A stretch of DNA of 64,000 nucleotides from Halarcobacter ebronensis (lineage in GTDB: Bacteria; Campylobacterota; Campylobacteria; Campylobacterales; Arcobacteraceae). Position 1 is the stretch's first letter. Every line of letters begins with the position of its first letter. The position numbers and the translations under genes are program-made. Below are positions 29,914-38,801 of the stretch, piece after piece. The DNA lies in assembly GCF_013201825.1 (NCBI RefSeq), contig NZ_CP053836.1, positions 3,038,001 through 3,102,000 on the forward strand, in the 5' to 3' direction. The notes beneath the pieces are model-generated. The model was not told where the DNA came from. It searched no databases and saw only the letters and a program-made list of their open reading frames with translations.

Positions 29914-30557
29914 TTTAAATCATAATCTTTATAAACTTTTTTTGCTGTTGTAAAATCTAAATTTGATTCACCACTTACACCCGATTTTTTAATATAATCA
30001 AACATATCTTTTTTATTTTCAAACTCTAAATTATAGTTATGAACTTCAAATTCACAAGAAAAATATTTAGAAAATGCCTCTTTTATCTTATCTTGTGAAA
30101 GGATGGGAGAAGCACTTTTAGATAACATTTGTATTGATTTAAAAGTATTTGAAGTAAAAAGGGCAGCAACAATCTTGTCTGAACTTTTTGAAAGCTTTTC
30201 AACAAGTTTAGTTAAATCTTTTGACCATTGTAATGCAGAAGATGAAACAATGATGTCAAACTCTTTATTATTTAAGAATGTACCAAAATCCTCTGAGTCA
30301 AAATCATAACACTCCACATGCACATTTGTTGCTTTTGGATGAAGTTCACACATTGAAGCTGAAAAATCAATTGCAACGTATTCATCAAAATCCCAATTTA
30401 TATATTTGAAAACTTGACCTGAACCACAACCAATTTCAAGTATTTTTTTAGGTGTAGCTTTAATATCTCTTACAAGAGCTTTTGCAGCAATTTGCTGAAT
30501 TATATTAAAATTATTATACTGATAAGCATATTGTGAAAACTGTTTCTTTACGGACAT
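29865..30557 (-). CDS. bioC: BioC-like malonyl-ACP O-methyltransferase
   Basis: A 230-residue SAM-dependent methyltransferase. Motif I is LEIGCGSGQVF (about 40-50), motif II region EYVAIDFS, and the conserved SSSALQWSKD (about 105-114) and KKSGVSGE (near 193) are characteristic of BioC, which methylates malonyl-ACP to start biotin synthesis. N-terminal QFSQYAYQYNNF also fits BioC. No other bio gene is nearby, so a related methyltransferase is the main alternative. It converges on and overlaps the thiD2 gene. Confidence 0.7.
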   Translation of the reverse strand: MSVKKQFSQYAYQYNNFNIIQQIAAKALVRDIKATPKKILEIGCGSGQVFKYINWDFDEYVAIDFSASMCELHPKATNVHVECYDFDSEDFGTFLNNKEFDIIVSSSALQWSKDLTKLVEKLSKSSDKIVAALFTSNTFKSIQMLSKSASPILSQDKIKEAFSKYFSCEFEVHNYNLEFENKKDMFDYIKKSGVSGESNLDFTTAKKVYKDYDLNYLEFEVIFVKTISKL

Positions 30558-30629
30558 AAGGGCTATTTTAACCTTAATTTAATGAAAATTAGATAAAATA
30601 GCTACCATTTTTTTAAAAGGATAAGCAAA

Positions 30630-30986
30630 ATGACATCTACACTTTTAATAGTTCAGTTCGTTTTAGCAATTATAATAACAATCACTGTTTTGCTACAAAA
30701 GAGTTCAAGTATAGGGCTTGGTGCATACAGTGGAAGTAATGAGTCACTATTTGGGGCAAAAGGACCAGGAAACTTCCTAAGCAAAGCTACAATGATTTTA
30801 GGACTACTTTTTGTTATAAACACAATATATCTTGGGTACATCTATAATCAAAATAAATTAGAGAGTGCAGTTGATAATGTAAAAACTGAGAGTTTAATTC
30901 CTGCAACTCCAGAAAAAGAGAAAGCTCCAGCGGCACCTATTGCACCTGTAGCTCCTGTATTACCTACTGAACCTGCAGGTAAATAA
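30630..30986 (+). CDS. secG: Preprotein translocase subunit SecG
   Basis: A 118-residue inner-membrane protein: helix 1 (about 4-22), the conserved cytosolic loop LLQKSSSIGLGAYSGSNESLFG, and helix 2 (about 55-74), followed by a Pro/Ala-rich C-terminal tail. SecG assists SecYE during SecA-driven export. The gene precedes frr with a terminator between them. Confidence 0.93.
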   Translation: MTSTLLIVQFVLAIIITITVLLQKSSSIGLGAYSGSNESLFGAKGPGNFLSKATMILGLLFVINTIYLGYIYNQNKLESAVDNVKTESLIPATPEKEKAPAAPIAPVAPVLPTEPAGK

Positions 30987-30996
30987 ATAAAATATT

Positions 30997-31027
30997 TGCC
31001 TATGATACAAAACTCATAGGCATTTTT
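30997..31027 (+). terminator. Terminator after secG
   Basis: A perfect 9-bp stem (TGCCTATGA, TCATAGGCA) with an 8-base loop and TTTTT. Confidence 0.85.
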
Positions 31028-31054
31028 AAATACCTTTATAAATGATTATAATGG

Positions 31055-31060
31055 TATAAT
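31055..31060 (+). promoter_or_regulatory. Probable -10 element of frr-pyrE operon
   Basis: A perfect TATAAT lies 44 bases upstream of frr, after the secG terminator, so frr and pyrE have their own promoter. Confidence 0.5.
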
Positions 31061-31103
31061 CTTTTTCGTTTTAAGCTACAAATTTTAAATAAGGAGAATA
31101 CAA

Positions 31104-31661
31104 ATGTTAAATGAAATCTACTCAGAAACAAAAGAGAATATGGAAAAATCTCTTGAGTCATTAAAAAGAGACTATAAAACATTAAGAACAGGAAAAGTTA
31201 CAACTACTATTCTTGATGGGGTTAAAGTTAACTATTATGGAACACCAACTGATTTAAACCAAGTTGGTTCAGTGCTTGCTGCAGATGCAACTACAATTGT
31301 AATAAACCCATGGGAAAAAAACCTTTTAAGTGACATTGAACAAGCAATCAATGCAGCTAATATTGGTGTTAATCCAAATAATGATGGTGAGCTTATCAAA
31401 CTATTTTTCCCTCCAATGACAGTTGATCAAAGACAAGAGAGTGCAAAACATGCAAAAGTTATGACTGATAATGCAAAAGTTGCAATTAGAAATGTAAGAA
31501 AACACTCAAATGATAAAGTAAAAAATCTTCATAAAGATAAAGCAATTACTGATGATGAAAATAAAAAAGCATTAGATGAAATTCAAAAAATTACTGATTC
31601 ATATGTTGCAAAAGCAGATGAGATTTTAAAAGCTAAAGAGAAAGAAATTTTAACGGTTTAA
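31104..31661 (+). CDS. frr: Ribosome recycling factor
   Basis: A 185-residue protein of normal RRF length. Hallmarks are [20 protein letters not shown] (29-48) and the C-terminal helix with [25 protein letters not shown] with EF-G splits post-termination ribosomes. AAGGAG precedes the ATG; pyrE begins two bases after the stop. Confidence 0.97.
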   Translation: MLNEIYSETKENMEKSLESLKRDYKTLRTGKVTTTILDGVKVNYYGTPTDLNQVGSVLAADATTIVINPWEKNLLSDIEQAINAANIGVNPNNDGELIKLFFPPMTVDQRQESAKHAKVMTDNAKVAIRNVRKHSNDKVKNLHKDKAITDDENKKALDEIQKITDSYVAKADEILKAKEKEILTV

Positions 31662-31663
31662 TT

Positions 31664-32272
31664 ATGAATATAGAACAAATTTATAAAGATGCAGATGCAC
31701 TCTTAGAGGGACACTTTAAATTAAGTAGCGGAAACCACTCTAAGTTTTATTTACAATCTGCAAAAGTTTTAGAAGACCCAAAGACTGCTAAAATATTAGC
31801 TGATGAACTTGCAAAAATGATAAAAAGCTCTGGTATTAAAGTAGATGCAATTTGCTCTCCAGCTCTTGGTGGTCTTATTGCAGGTTTTGCTCTTGCAACT
31901 GCTCTTGATGTAAGATTTATCTTTGCAGAGAGAGTTGATGGTCAAATGACTATTAGAAGAGGCTTTGAAGTTAAAGAGAATGAAAACTATATTATCTGTG
32001 AAGATATTATTACAACTGGTGGTTCTGCTTTAGAAGCAGCAAAACAAGTTGAAAATGCTGGTGGAAATATAGTTGCTTATGCTGCTTTAGCAAATAGAGG
32101 ATTTTGTAGTAGAGTTGGTAGTGATATCAAAGCAAAAGATAACTGCAAACTTCCATTAGATAAACCACTTTTTGCACTTGAGGACTTCACATTTGAAATG
32201 TATTCTCCAGATGACTGTCCCCTTTGCAAAGCAGGTAGTGTAGCTTACAAACCAGGAAGTAGAGGAAACTAA
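31664..32272 (+). CDS. pyrE: Orotate phosphoribosyltransferase
   Basis: A 202-residue type I PRTase that makes OMP from orotate and PRPP in pyrimidine synthesis. The start [20 protein letters not shown] with [10 protein letters not shown] and the PRPP loop [15 protein letters not shown] (near 107-121) identify it. The C-terminal part carries DCPLCKAG, as in the longer PyrE variants of this phylum. It is coupled to frr upstream and to an RDD gene 5 bases downstream. Confidence 0.95.
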   Translation: MNIEQIYKDADALLEGHFKLSSGNHSKFYLQSAKVLEDPKTAKILADELAKMIKSSGIKVDAICSPALGGLIAGFALATALDVRFIFAERVDGQMTIRRGFEVKENENYIICEDIITTGGSALEAAKQVENAGGNIVAYAALANRGFCSRVGSDIKAKDNCKLPLDKPLFALEDFTFEMYSPDDCPLCKAGSVAYKPGSRGN

Positions 32273-32277
32273 TCTCT

Positions 32278-32754
32278 ATGAGCAGATGGAGAGATATCAA
32301 ACAAGGAAATATCAAAAAAGATACTTCAAAAGATGAAAATGATAACTCTTTAAAATCTGCACCACTGGTTACAAGAATTAAATCCTTTCTTGTTGATATG
32401 TTTATGATTATGATGCCTATTATGTATGTAACTACATATCTAATTATGGATGGTAAAGATGATTTCCAAGGAAGTGAAGATGCCAGATGGATAACAGCTT
32501 GTGTTTTTGGACTTATTATAATTCTTTTTTGGAGCATTAAGGGACAAACTCCTGGATATAAAGCCTACTCTTTAAAACTACTTGATAATAATACAAAAAA
32601 GAGAGTCTCTTTTTTAAAATCAACTTTTAGATATTTTCTTTTTCTAATCTCTGCAACAACAATAATTTTAGCTTTTGTTCCATTTTTTAGAAAAGATAAA
32701 AAATGTGTACAGGATATATTAACAAATTCAACAGTTGTTTCTGAAGAGAAATAA
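32278..32754 (+). CDS. RDD-family membrane protein
   Basis: A 158-residue protein with a charged N-terminus and an RDD domain from about residue 35: LVTRIKSFLVDMFMIMMPI (R..D in helix 1), helix 2 near 82, and the LLDNNTKKRVSF motif between helices 2 and 3. RDD proteins are small inner-membrane proteins, some linked to ion transport. The gene shares its last base with the start of the next MFS gene, so the two are coupled. Confidence 0.85.
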   Translation: MSRWRDIKQGNIKKDTSKDENDNSLKSAPLVTRIKSFLVDMFMIMMPIMYVTTYLIMDGKDDFQGSEDARWITACVFGLIIILFWSIKGQTPGYKAYSLKLLDNNTKKRVSFLKSTFRYFLFLISATTIILAFVPFFRKDKKCVQDILTNSTVVSEEK

Positions 32755-33845
32755 TGCTCTTTTTTAAACTATCAGCCTTTTACTTTTTCTATTTTGCAGC
32801 GGTTGGTGTTTATGTTATATTTTTACCAAAAGTTTTACACGATTTAGAGTATACAGCAATGCAAATTGGTATTGTTTTTGCTTTAGCTCCACTTATGCGT
32901 TTTATTACTCCTTTTCTGTTTTTAAAACATATAAAGTTAAATCAAAATGTCTTTAAAGCTGCACTTTTTTTATCAATATTTTGTTCTATATCTTTTTATC
33001 TAACAATAGAAAACTTCTATTTTTTTATGGTAAATAATGCAATATTAGGTGCATCTTTATCACTTATCTTGCCATACTTAGAAGTTAATGCAATTAAGAT
33101 ATTGGGAAAAGATAAATACGGCAGATCAAGACTATTTGGTTCAATTGGATTTATTCTTGTTGCAATACTTTTAGGACAGTTCCTAACTCATCCTTTTGTG
33201 GCATTACACTACTATCTCTTTGTAAATGTTTTAACAGTTGTTTTTGCTCTATTACTTCTAAAATATGATGATGTAAAACATGATGAAAGTTTGTCTTCTG
33301 AACCTTTTTCTTTTTTTAAATATTGGCCTTTTTGGGTAGCAATATTTTTTATGCAACTAAGTTTTGGAGGCTTTTACAACTTTTTTACCATATATGAGAC
33401 AGAACATGGGGTATCATTACAAATGGCTTCATTTATGTGGTCGTTTGGAGTAATCTGTGAAATAATTCTATTCTATTCCCAAGCTCCACTTCTAAAAAGA
33501 AATCTTTTACATATCATCAAGTTTTGTTTGAGTTTAACTATCCTTAGATGGTTTCTGCTTTTTGTATATCCAGAAAATATTATAATTACATTTTTTACGC
33601 AAAGTATTCACGCTTTCTCTTTTGGACTTTTTCATAGCGCTGTTATTATCTATTTGTATTCTCTATATGAAAATAAAAAACTTGCTCAACAGTTTATGTA
33701 TGGAGTTGCTTATGGTTTAGGAGGATTTATGGGTGCATTAATTGCAGGTTGGTTATATGGAGAGTATCTCTTTTTATATAGTGCTATTTTCGCTCTTTTT
33801 GCTCTTATCTCAATTTCTAATAAAAGACTTCCAAATACAATATAA
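32754..33845 (+). CDS. MFS transporter (MFS_1-like)
   Basis: A 363-residue carrier with about 11-12 hydrophobic helices. The segment VGVYVIFLPKVLHDLEYTAMQIGIVFA and the helix-helix loop DKYGRSRLFGSIGFI (near 120-135) match the MFS_1-like/HcaT group. The last predicted gene of the frr-pyrE-RDD run. The substrate is unknown; nucleosides or aromatic acids are seen in the group. Confidence 0.8.
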   Translation: MLFFKLSAFYFFYFAAVGVYVIFLPKVLHDLEYTAMQIGIVFALAPLMRFITPFLFLKHIKLNQNVFKAALFLSIFCSISFYLTIENFYFFMVNNAILGASLSLILPYLEVNAIKILGKDKYGRSRLFGSIGFILVAILLGQFLTHPFVALHYYLFVNVLTVVFALLLLKYDDVKHDESLSSEPFSFFKYWPFWVAIFFMQLSFGGFYNFFTIYETEHGVSLQMASFMWSFGVICEIILFYSQAPLLKRNLLHIIKFCLSLTILRWFLLFVYPENIIITFFTQSIHAFSFGLFHSAVIIYLYSLYENKKLAQQFMYGVAYGLGGFMGALIAGWLYGEYLFLYSAIFALFALISISNKRLPNTI

Positions 33846-33865
33846 AAAGAGTATCCCCTTTTAGA

Positions 33866-34594
33866 TTAAAAAGTATCTTCTAAAATCTCAGAAAATCTTT
33901 TCCATGAGGCTTTATCTGCATTTTCATTATAACTTTTTGCACCAAATACTGTAAAAGCATGTGGTGCCCCACTATAAGTTAACATCTCATGTTTTATTCC
34001 TGCTTCTTCAAGTTGCATTGCCAAAGAGGCAAAATCCTGCATACTTACAACTTTATCCGCTGTTCCATGAAATACTACAATCTCACCTTTAGTTTTTGAA
34101 TAATCTTCACCTTTAGGTGTTGCAAGTCCACCATGAAAAGGTATAAATTTTTTAAGTTCAACTCCCGCTCTTGCAAACTCCAAAATTGCCGCTCCACCAA
34201 AACAATATCCAATACCAACTGCATTATTTACATTTAATCCCTCTTTTTTTGCCTCTTCAAATCCAGCAAACAAAAGCTCTCTCATTTTTGCTCTATCTTG
34301 ATAAAGATCATTTGTCAATCTCTTTTTATCTTCAAGCTTTTCAGGTCTAATTCCTTTTCCATACAGATCAACTGCAAAAGTTGCATACCCCATCTCATTT
34401 AACATTTTTGCTCTTTTTACCTCATAATCAGTTATCCCATCCCAATCATGTACAAGGAAAACCAATGGAGCATTTTTTGAAGGGGAACTCATATAACCTT
34501 CATATTTTTTTCCATTAACCTCATAAGTTACAAACCCATCATTTGCAAAAAGTAAAATTGCAGAAAAACCAATTGTTGATAAGATTTTTTTCAT
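33866..34594 (-). CDS. Secreted dienelactone hydrolase family protein
   Basis: A 242-residue alpha/beta hydrolase with a signal peptide (cut near residue 18). The triad is C131 in GYCFGG, D180 in GTADKV and H212 in GAPHAF, all intact. The oxyanion/aromatic loop HDWDGITDYE follows residue 49. Members hydrolyse dienelactone or other esters; a periplasmic form with no catabolic neighbours suggests a general esterase or a detoxifying role. Confidence 0.88.
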   Translation of the reverse strand: MKKILSTIGFSAILLFANDGFVTYEVNGKKYEGYMSSPSKNAPLVFLVHDWDGITDYEVKRAKMLNEMGYATFAVDLYGKGIRPEKLEDKKRLTNDLYQDRAKMRELLFAGFEEAKKEGLNVNNAVGIGYCFGGAAILEFARAGVELKKFIPFHGGLATPKGEDYSKTKGEIVVFHGTADKVVSMQDFASLAMQLEEAGIKHEMLTYSGAPHAFTVFGAKSYNENADKASWKRFSEILEDTF

Positions 34595-34670
34595 GAAATA
34601 GCCTTTAAAAATAATTTTTTTTTAAATAAATATTATCTATTTAAACTTAACTATCAATTAGCAATAAAAG

Positions 34671-35933
34671 TTAACTCTTCTTTTTCTCTGATAATTGAGC
34701 TTCCCTGTGTTCTATAACATCCCTTAGATTTTCAATAATTTTGTTTTGTTCTACAACTCTATTTTGTATTTTTATCAATTCACGATTTTTATCTTTTAAT
34801 TCCATTGAAACTTTTTTAATATCAAAATTTAATTGAAGGTTTGTGTTTTTTAGATCTTTTGCATAAGAATAAGTCTCTTTAAGTTTTTCATTTGAAATTG
34901 CAATTATATTTTCTGTTTTTTCATTAAGGATTTTCATCTCTTCTTCATAAAATAGAATTTGTGAATTTAGTTTTTCAATTTTTCTTTTTTCACTAGATAA
35001 TTTATTTTCAAGAATTTTATTCCCTTTTTCCCTATTTTGATTTTCTATTTTACTTTCTAACTCTTTTATATACTCCTCATGTTTCTTTTTCTCTTTACGA
35101 CTTTCGGACATATTATGCATTACTCTTTTTTTAAATTCTCGTCTTTCATTTTCCTCATCAGTAATTACAAATCTTATTGCAATATATTCAACTATATTTT
35201 CTCCATCCTCATCGTATTGGGGTATTATTGTTGTATTAACAAAATAAGAGGAATCATCTTTTGCTCTGTTTTTTATTTTCCCTTTCCAAACTTTCCCCAA
35301 TGAGATTGTATGCCACATCTCTTTAAACACCTCTATTGGAGTATCTGGATGTCTTACTATACTATGTGGTTTACCTATTAATTCCTCTTTTTTGTATTTG
35401 GATACATTACAAAAATTTTCATTTACATAGGTAATATTCCCATGCAAATCTGTTTTTGAAATATTTGCAACAGTATCTATAACTTCTAAATATCTTTCCA
35501 ACTCTTTTTTTTGTTTTTCAATTGTTTCTTGTTGTTTGATAAATCTACACTCTTTTTCAATTTTTTTTATTGCACTATCTATATCAATTGGTTTTATAAT
35601 ATATTCGGTAGCTTGTAGTTTAATTGCCTCTAAAAGGTACTCTTTCTCAAGATATGCAGTTGTGAAAATAAAAGGGATCTTTTCATCTAATTTCCTAATC
35701 TCTTTTAATAATTCTATTCCATCCATATTTGGCATATGAATATCACTAATTATTGCATCGATTTTTATATTTTTCAATCTAAGGATTTTATAAAATTCCA
35801 AAGCTTTTTGCCCATCCTTTAAAGCATAAAAGTTTTTAAATGCTTTTCCCATGTGTTCTTGCATAAAGCTACGAATTGTATTTGAATCTTCTGCACAAAT
35901 AATTGTCAGCTCTTTTAAAAAGTTCTCTTTCAT
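34671..35933 (-). CDS. Response regulator with PAS domain and C-terminal coiled coil
   Basis: The ATG at 35933 (after AGGGTTGG) gives 420 residues; a longer reading from 36041 would add 36 hydrophobic residues and is rejected. The receiver domain has E15-D16, D64 and K114. An Aer-like PAS domain (about 150-265) contains the motif GKPHSIVRHPDTP. From about 275 to the end it is a highly charged coiled coil without GGDEF, kinase or DNA-binding output. Interaction through the coil, perhaps with a kinase or chemotaxis partner, is inferred. Confidence 0.75.
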   Translation of the reverse strand: MKENFLKELTIICAEDSNTIRSFMQEHMGKAFKNFYALKDGQKALEFYKILRLKNIKIDAIISDIHMPNMDGIELLKEIRKLDEKIPFIFTTAYLEKEYLLEAIKLQATEYIIKPIDIDSAIKKIEKECRFIKQQETIEKQKKELERYLEVIDTVANISKTDLHGNITYVNENFCNVSKYKKEELIGKPHSIVRHPDTPIEVFKEMWHTISLGKVWKGKIKNRAKDDSSYFVNTTIIPQYDEDGENIVEYIAIRFVITDEENERREFKKRVMHNMSESRKEKKKHEEYIKELESKIENQNREKGNKILENKLSSEKRKIEKLNSQILFYEEEMKILNEKTENIIAISNEKLKETYSYAKDLKNTNLQLNFDIKKVSMELKDKNRELIKIQNRVVEQNKIIENLRDVIEHREAQLSEKKKS

Positions 35934-36027
35934 ATCCAACCCTATTTTGGAAATAAATAAATTATATATTAAATAAAAAAAACAAAAGTTTAAAAAAAAA
36001 ATTTTAATATATATACTTCTCTGATCA

Positions 36028-36041
36028 TTGATTGTAATCAA
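36028..36041. promoter_or_regulatory. FNR/Crp-type box upstream of hcp
   Basis: TTGATTGTAATCAA is a perfect TTGAT-N4-ATCAA dyad, extended to a 20-bp palindrome (36025-36044). A TACAAT -10 element is at 36064-36069, which places the box centre about 41.5 bases before the expected start point, as in class II activation by FNR. Confidence 0.75.
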
Positions 36042-36063
36042 TGAATCATCTCTTACTTTTTAA

Positions 36064-36069
36064 TACAAT
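36064..36069 (+). promoter_or_regulatory. Probable -10 element of hcp
   Basis: TACAAT, 32 bases before the hcp ATG and in register with the FNR-type box. An AAAGAGGA ribosome-binding site follows. Confidence 0.5.
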
Positions 36070-36100
36070 TCAAATTCAAAATAATTAAAGAGGAATAAAA

Positions 36101-37426
36101 ATGAGTATGTTTTGTTATCAATGTGAAATGAGTGCACCAAACGGCTGTGGAAGTACAGGGGCAAATATGGGAACCTGTGGAAAAGATGAAAATCTATCTA
36201 GACTGCAAGATATAATGATATTTGGATTAAAAGGTCTTAGTGCTTATAGAGAGCATTTAAATGAGTTAAAACCAAATGAAACAAAAAGTGTTGATGATGT
36301 TATTAGTGAAACCCTATACTTTACCCTTACAAATGTAAATTTTAATTTTCAAGACCATATCAATCAACTAATGAAAGTTGGAAGGGCTGGTGTAGAAGTT
36401 ATGGATAAACTATCAAATGCTCACACAAATAAATTTGGAGTTCCTACTCCTGTGAAAGTGAATCAAAACAATGTTGAAGGTAAAGCCATTTTAGTTAGTG
36501 GTCATAACTTGGAGATGTTGGAAAAACTTCTAATTGCTACAGAAAACAGAGGTATAAATATCTATACTCACTCTGAAATGCTTCCAGCTCATGGTTATCC
36601 ACAACTTAGAAAATATTCACATTTAAAAGGTAATGTTGGAAAATCTTGGTTTGATCAAGTTGATTTAATGAAAAAATTTAAAGGTACATTTGTTGTAAAT
36701 ACAAACTGTATTGTTCCACCTAAAAAGAGTGCAGATTATCTAAATAGAGTTTTTACTTACAAAATTGTAGGAATTGAGGGTGCAACCCAAATTATCGATG
36801 ATAATTTTGATGAGTTAATAGAAAAAACTCTTCAATGTGAAGATACAAATATGAATGAAAATCTGTTTCTTACAACGGGACACCATTATAAAACTATACT
36901 AACTCTTGCACCACAAATACTAAAAGCTGTTCAAGATGGAAAAATAAGTCAGTTTTTTGTAATAGCTGGGTGTGATGCTCCTGGAAAAGCTGGAAACTAT
37001 TATAGAGATTTGGCAGAAAATCTTCCAAAAGATTGTGTAATTATTACATCAAGTTGTGGTAAATTTAGATTTAATGATATTGATTTTGGAGAGATTGAGG
37101 GAACTGGAATCCCAAGATATTTAGACTTAGGGCAATGTAATGATAGTAATGGTGCCGTTGAAATTGCAAAAGCAGTAAGTGCCGCACTAAATACACCAAT
37201 TAATGATTTACCAATCTCAATTGTACTTTCATGGATGGAACAAAAGGCTGTTATTATACTTCTTGCTCTATTTAGTTTAGGTATTAAAAATATCTATCTT
37301 GGACCAAAACCTCCACAATTTGTAAATGAAGATATTTTCAATTTCCTTGCTGAAAATTTTAACTTACATCTAACAGGAGAAGCTAAAGAGGATTTAGAAA
37401 AACTTTTGATTAAAAAAGTTGCATAA
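36101..37426 (+). CDS. hcp: Hybrid-cluster protein (hydroxylamine/NO reductase), short form
   Basis: All hybrid-cluster ligands are present: H135, E159, C203 (TNCI), C291 (AGCDAP, the persulfide site), C319 (SSCGKF), C346 (GQCND), E380 and K382 (SWMEQK). The N-terminal cluster ligands are C5, C8, C16 and C26, with an unusually long last gap. At 441 residues it lacks about 100 residues of the helical region of classical Hcp, like the short class III form. Hcp reduces NO or hydroxylamine under nitrosative stress. The FNR-type box upstream fits anaerobic or NO control. Confidence 0.93.
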   Translation: MSMFCYQCEMSAPNGCGSTGANMGTCGKDENLSRLQDIMIFGLKGLSAYREHLNELKPNETKSVDDVISETLYFTLTNVNFNFQDHINQLMKVGRAGVEVMDKLSNAHTNKFGVPTPVKVNQNNVEGKAILVSGHNLEMLEKLLIATENRGINIYTHSEMLPAHGYPQLRKYSHLKGNVGKSWFDQVDLMKKFKGTFVVNTNCIVPPKKSADYLNRVFTYKIVGIEGATQIIDDNFDELIEKTLQCEDTNMNENLFLTTGHHYKTILTLAPQILKAVQDGKISQFFVIAGCDAPGKAGNYYRDLAENLPKDCVIITSSCGKFRFNDIDFGEIEGTGIPRYLDLGQCNDSNGAVEIAKAVSAALNTPINDLPISIVLSWMEQKAVIILLALFSLGIKNIYLGPKPPQFVNEDIFNFLAENFNLHLTGEAKEDLEKLLIKKVA

Positions 37427-37451
37427 AAAAGCCAACTCTTAGTTGGCTTTT
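37427..37451. terminator. Bidirectional terminator after hcp
   Basis: An 11-bp perfect stem (AAAAGCCAACT, loop CTT, AGTTGGCTTTT) between the converging hcp and response-regulator genes; A and T runs serve both strands. Confidence 0.85.
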
Positions 37452-37462
37452 AGATTCTTTTC

Positions 37463-38104
37463 TTAGAATGTTTTAATCTCATAACCGAAATTATGTGAAA
37501 TAATCATCCCTTCAGGAAGTTTTGTTCGAAGGCGCTTCACCATTGAGCGAAGTGCCATTGAACTAATTTTTTCTCCTTCCCAAACATAGTTTTCTATAGA
37601 TTCACTAGAAGTTATTCTATTTTCATTTTTAATTAACAAAAATAAAAATCGTCTCTCTTTTTGTGTAAGCTTTAAAGCCTCTTTTTGTTCATTAAACAAA
37701 GTATCAGTTTGAATATCATAAGTAAAGCCATTAATAAGTTTTTTGCTCTTTTCTAAAGGAGCCCACTGCTGTATTTTTTGTTCTAATTCATACATATAAA
37801 AAGGTTTTTTTATAAAATCATTGCATCCACTTGAATATGCTTTTTTTAGATTTTCCAATTCACTATTTGCACTAATAATAATAGCAGGAGTCCATTTATC
37901 AGTTAGTCTAATTTTTTTTAAGAGAGTAAGTCCATCCATATTTGGAACATTAATATCCAATATGAAACAGTCAAACCCATTAAAGCAGTTTTTATAAGCC
38001 TCTAGTCCATCTTTAAAACACGCTACTTCAAGGCCTTTATCTTCTAATATCTCTTTTATCAAGTCTAATAGGCTTTCATCATCTTCTAATATTAAAACTT
38101 TCAT
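37463..38104 (-). CDS. OmpR-type response regulator without adjacent kinase
   Basis: A 213-residue regulator: receiver with E7-D8-D9, phosphoacceptor D50 and K100, then a short winged-helix domain (about 130-213) ending HNFGYEIKTF. No kinase gene is nearby. It lies downstream of torA and its cytochrome on the same strand, but a terminator separates them. Control of torA or hcp is possible but not shown. Confidence 0.88.
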   Translation of the reverse strand: MKVLILEDDESLLDLIKEILEDKGLEVACFKDGLEAYKNCFNGFDCFILDINVPNMDGLTLLKKIRLTDKWTPAIIISANSELENLKKAYSSGCNDFIKKPFYMYELEQKIQQWAPLEKSKKLINGFTYDIQTDTLFNEQKEALKLTQKERRFLFLLIKNENRITSSESIENYVWEGEKISSMALRSMVKRLRTKLPEGMIISHNFGYEIKTF

Positions 38105-38204
38105 ATTTTATTTTCACTTCTCTTTAATTAAGAGTAGCTTTATATTAATTTTATATTTTTTTTCTATTAGATAAATGTGATATATGTTTCAAAATAGAAT
38201 AAAA

Positions 38205-38233
38205 AAGGGTTCCATTAAAAAAATGGAACCCTT
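38205..38233 (-). terminator. Terminator after the torA-cytochrome pair
   Basis: A 12-bp perfect stem (AAGGGTTCCATT with AATGGAACCCTT, 5-base loop) followed on the minus strand by a T run, just after the cytochrome stop. Confidence 0.88.
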
Positions 38234-38237
38234 AAAA

Positions 38238-38801
38238 TCATTGCTCTTGAAGAAACTTCTCAATGAGCATTTTTTCATCTTCAGACAATCCCGCCTGCGG
38301 TGCCATATTTTCTAAAATACTTGGCCATACATTTGGAACAAACTCCTCTTTATGATGGATATCATGACAAGCTCCGCATCGTGCTTCAAATAAAGTTTTT
38401 CCATCTTGTAAGATTTTTGATTTATCTTGAGTCAATAAATCGGTTGAAATATAACCTTTAATAACCACTTCAAACCACTCTGTATCATATTCATCAACTT
38501 GTTTACTAATAACTTTATAATCAGCAAAATCACTTCCCTCATATCCTAAAACTAAAACTCCAGCTTTTTCATAGACAATTGGACTATCTTCAGGAGCAAA
38601 ACCGGTAAATTCAACTTCACTAACGTTTCCTTTTTGTGAAAGCACTTTTACTTGTGAAGCCACATAGATTTTACCTAGGCTCTCTTTTTGATTTTGATCT
38701 TTATAAAGCACTGCATTTTTATTGATATACTCTGCATGAGCTGTTACACTAAATATAACAGCTAATACAAAAAGTATAAGCATCTGCTTTATTTTTAACA
38801 T
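38238..38801 (-). CDS. Monohaem cytochrome c partner of the TorA-like reductase
   Basis: A 187-residue exported protein with a signal peptide (cut near residue 23, AHA-E). A non-haem domain (about 25-125, SH3-like by its VKVLSQKGNVSEVEFTG start) precedes a C-terminal cytochrome c with C142-G-A-C145-H146 and a likely axial M167. The order torA then cytochrome matches the Cj0264c/Cj0265c pair of Campylobacter jejuni, where the cytochrome delivers electrons. It starts right at the torA stop (adjacent bases). Confidence 0.85.
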   Translation of the reverse strand: MLKIKQMLILFVLAVIFSVTAHAEYINKNAVLYKDQNQKESLGKIYVASQVKVLSQKGNVSEVEFTGFAPEDSPIVYEKAGVLVLGYEGSDFADYKVISKQVDEYDTEWFEVVIKGYISTDLLTQDKSKILQDGKTLFEARCGACHDIHHKEEFVPNVWPSILENMAPQAGLSEDEKMLIEKFLQEQ

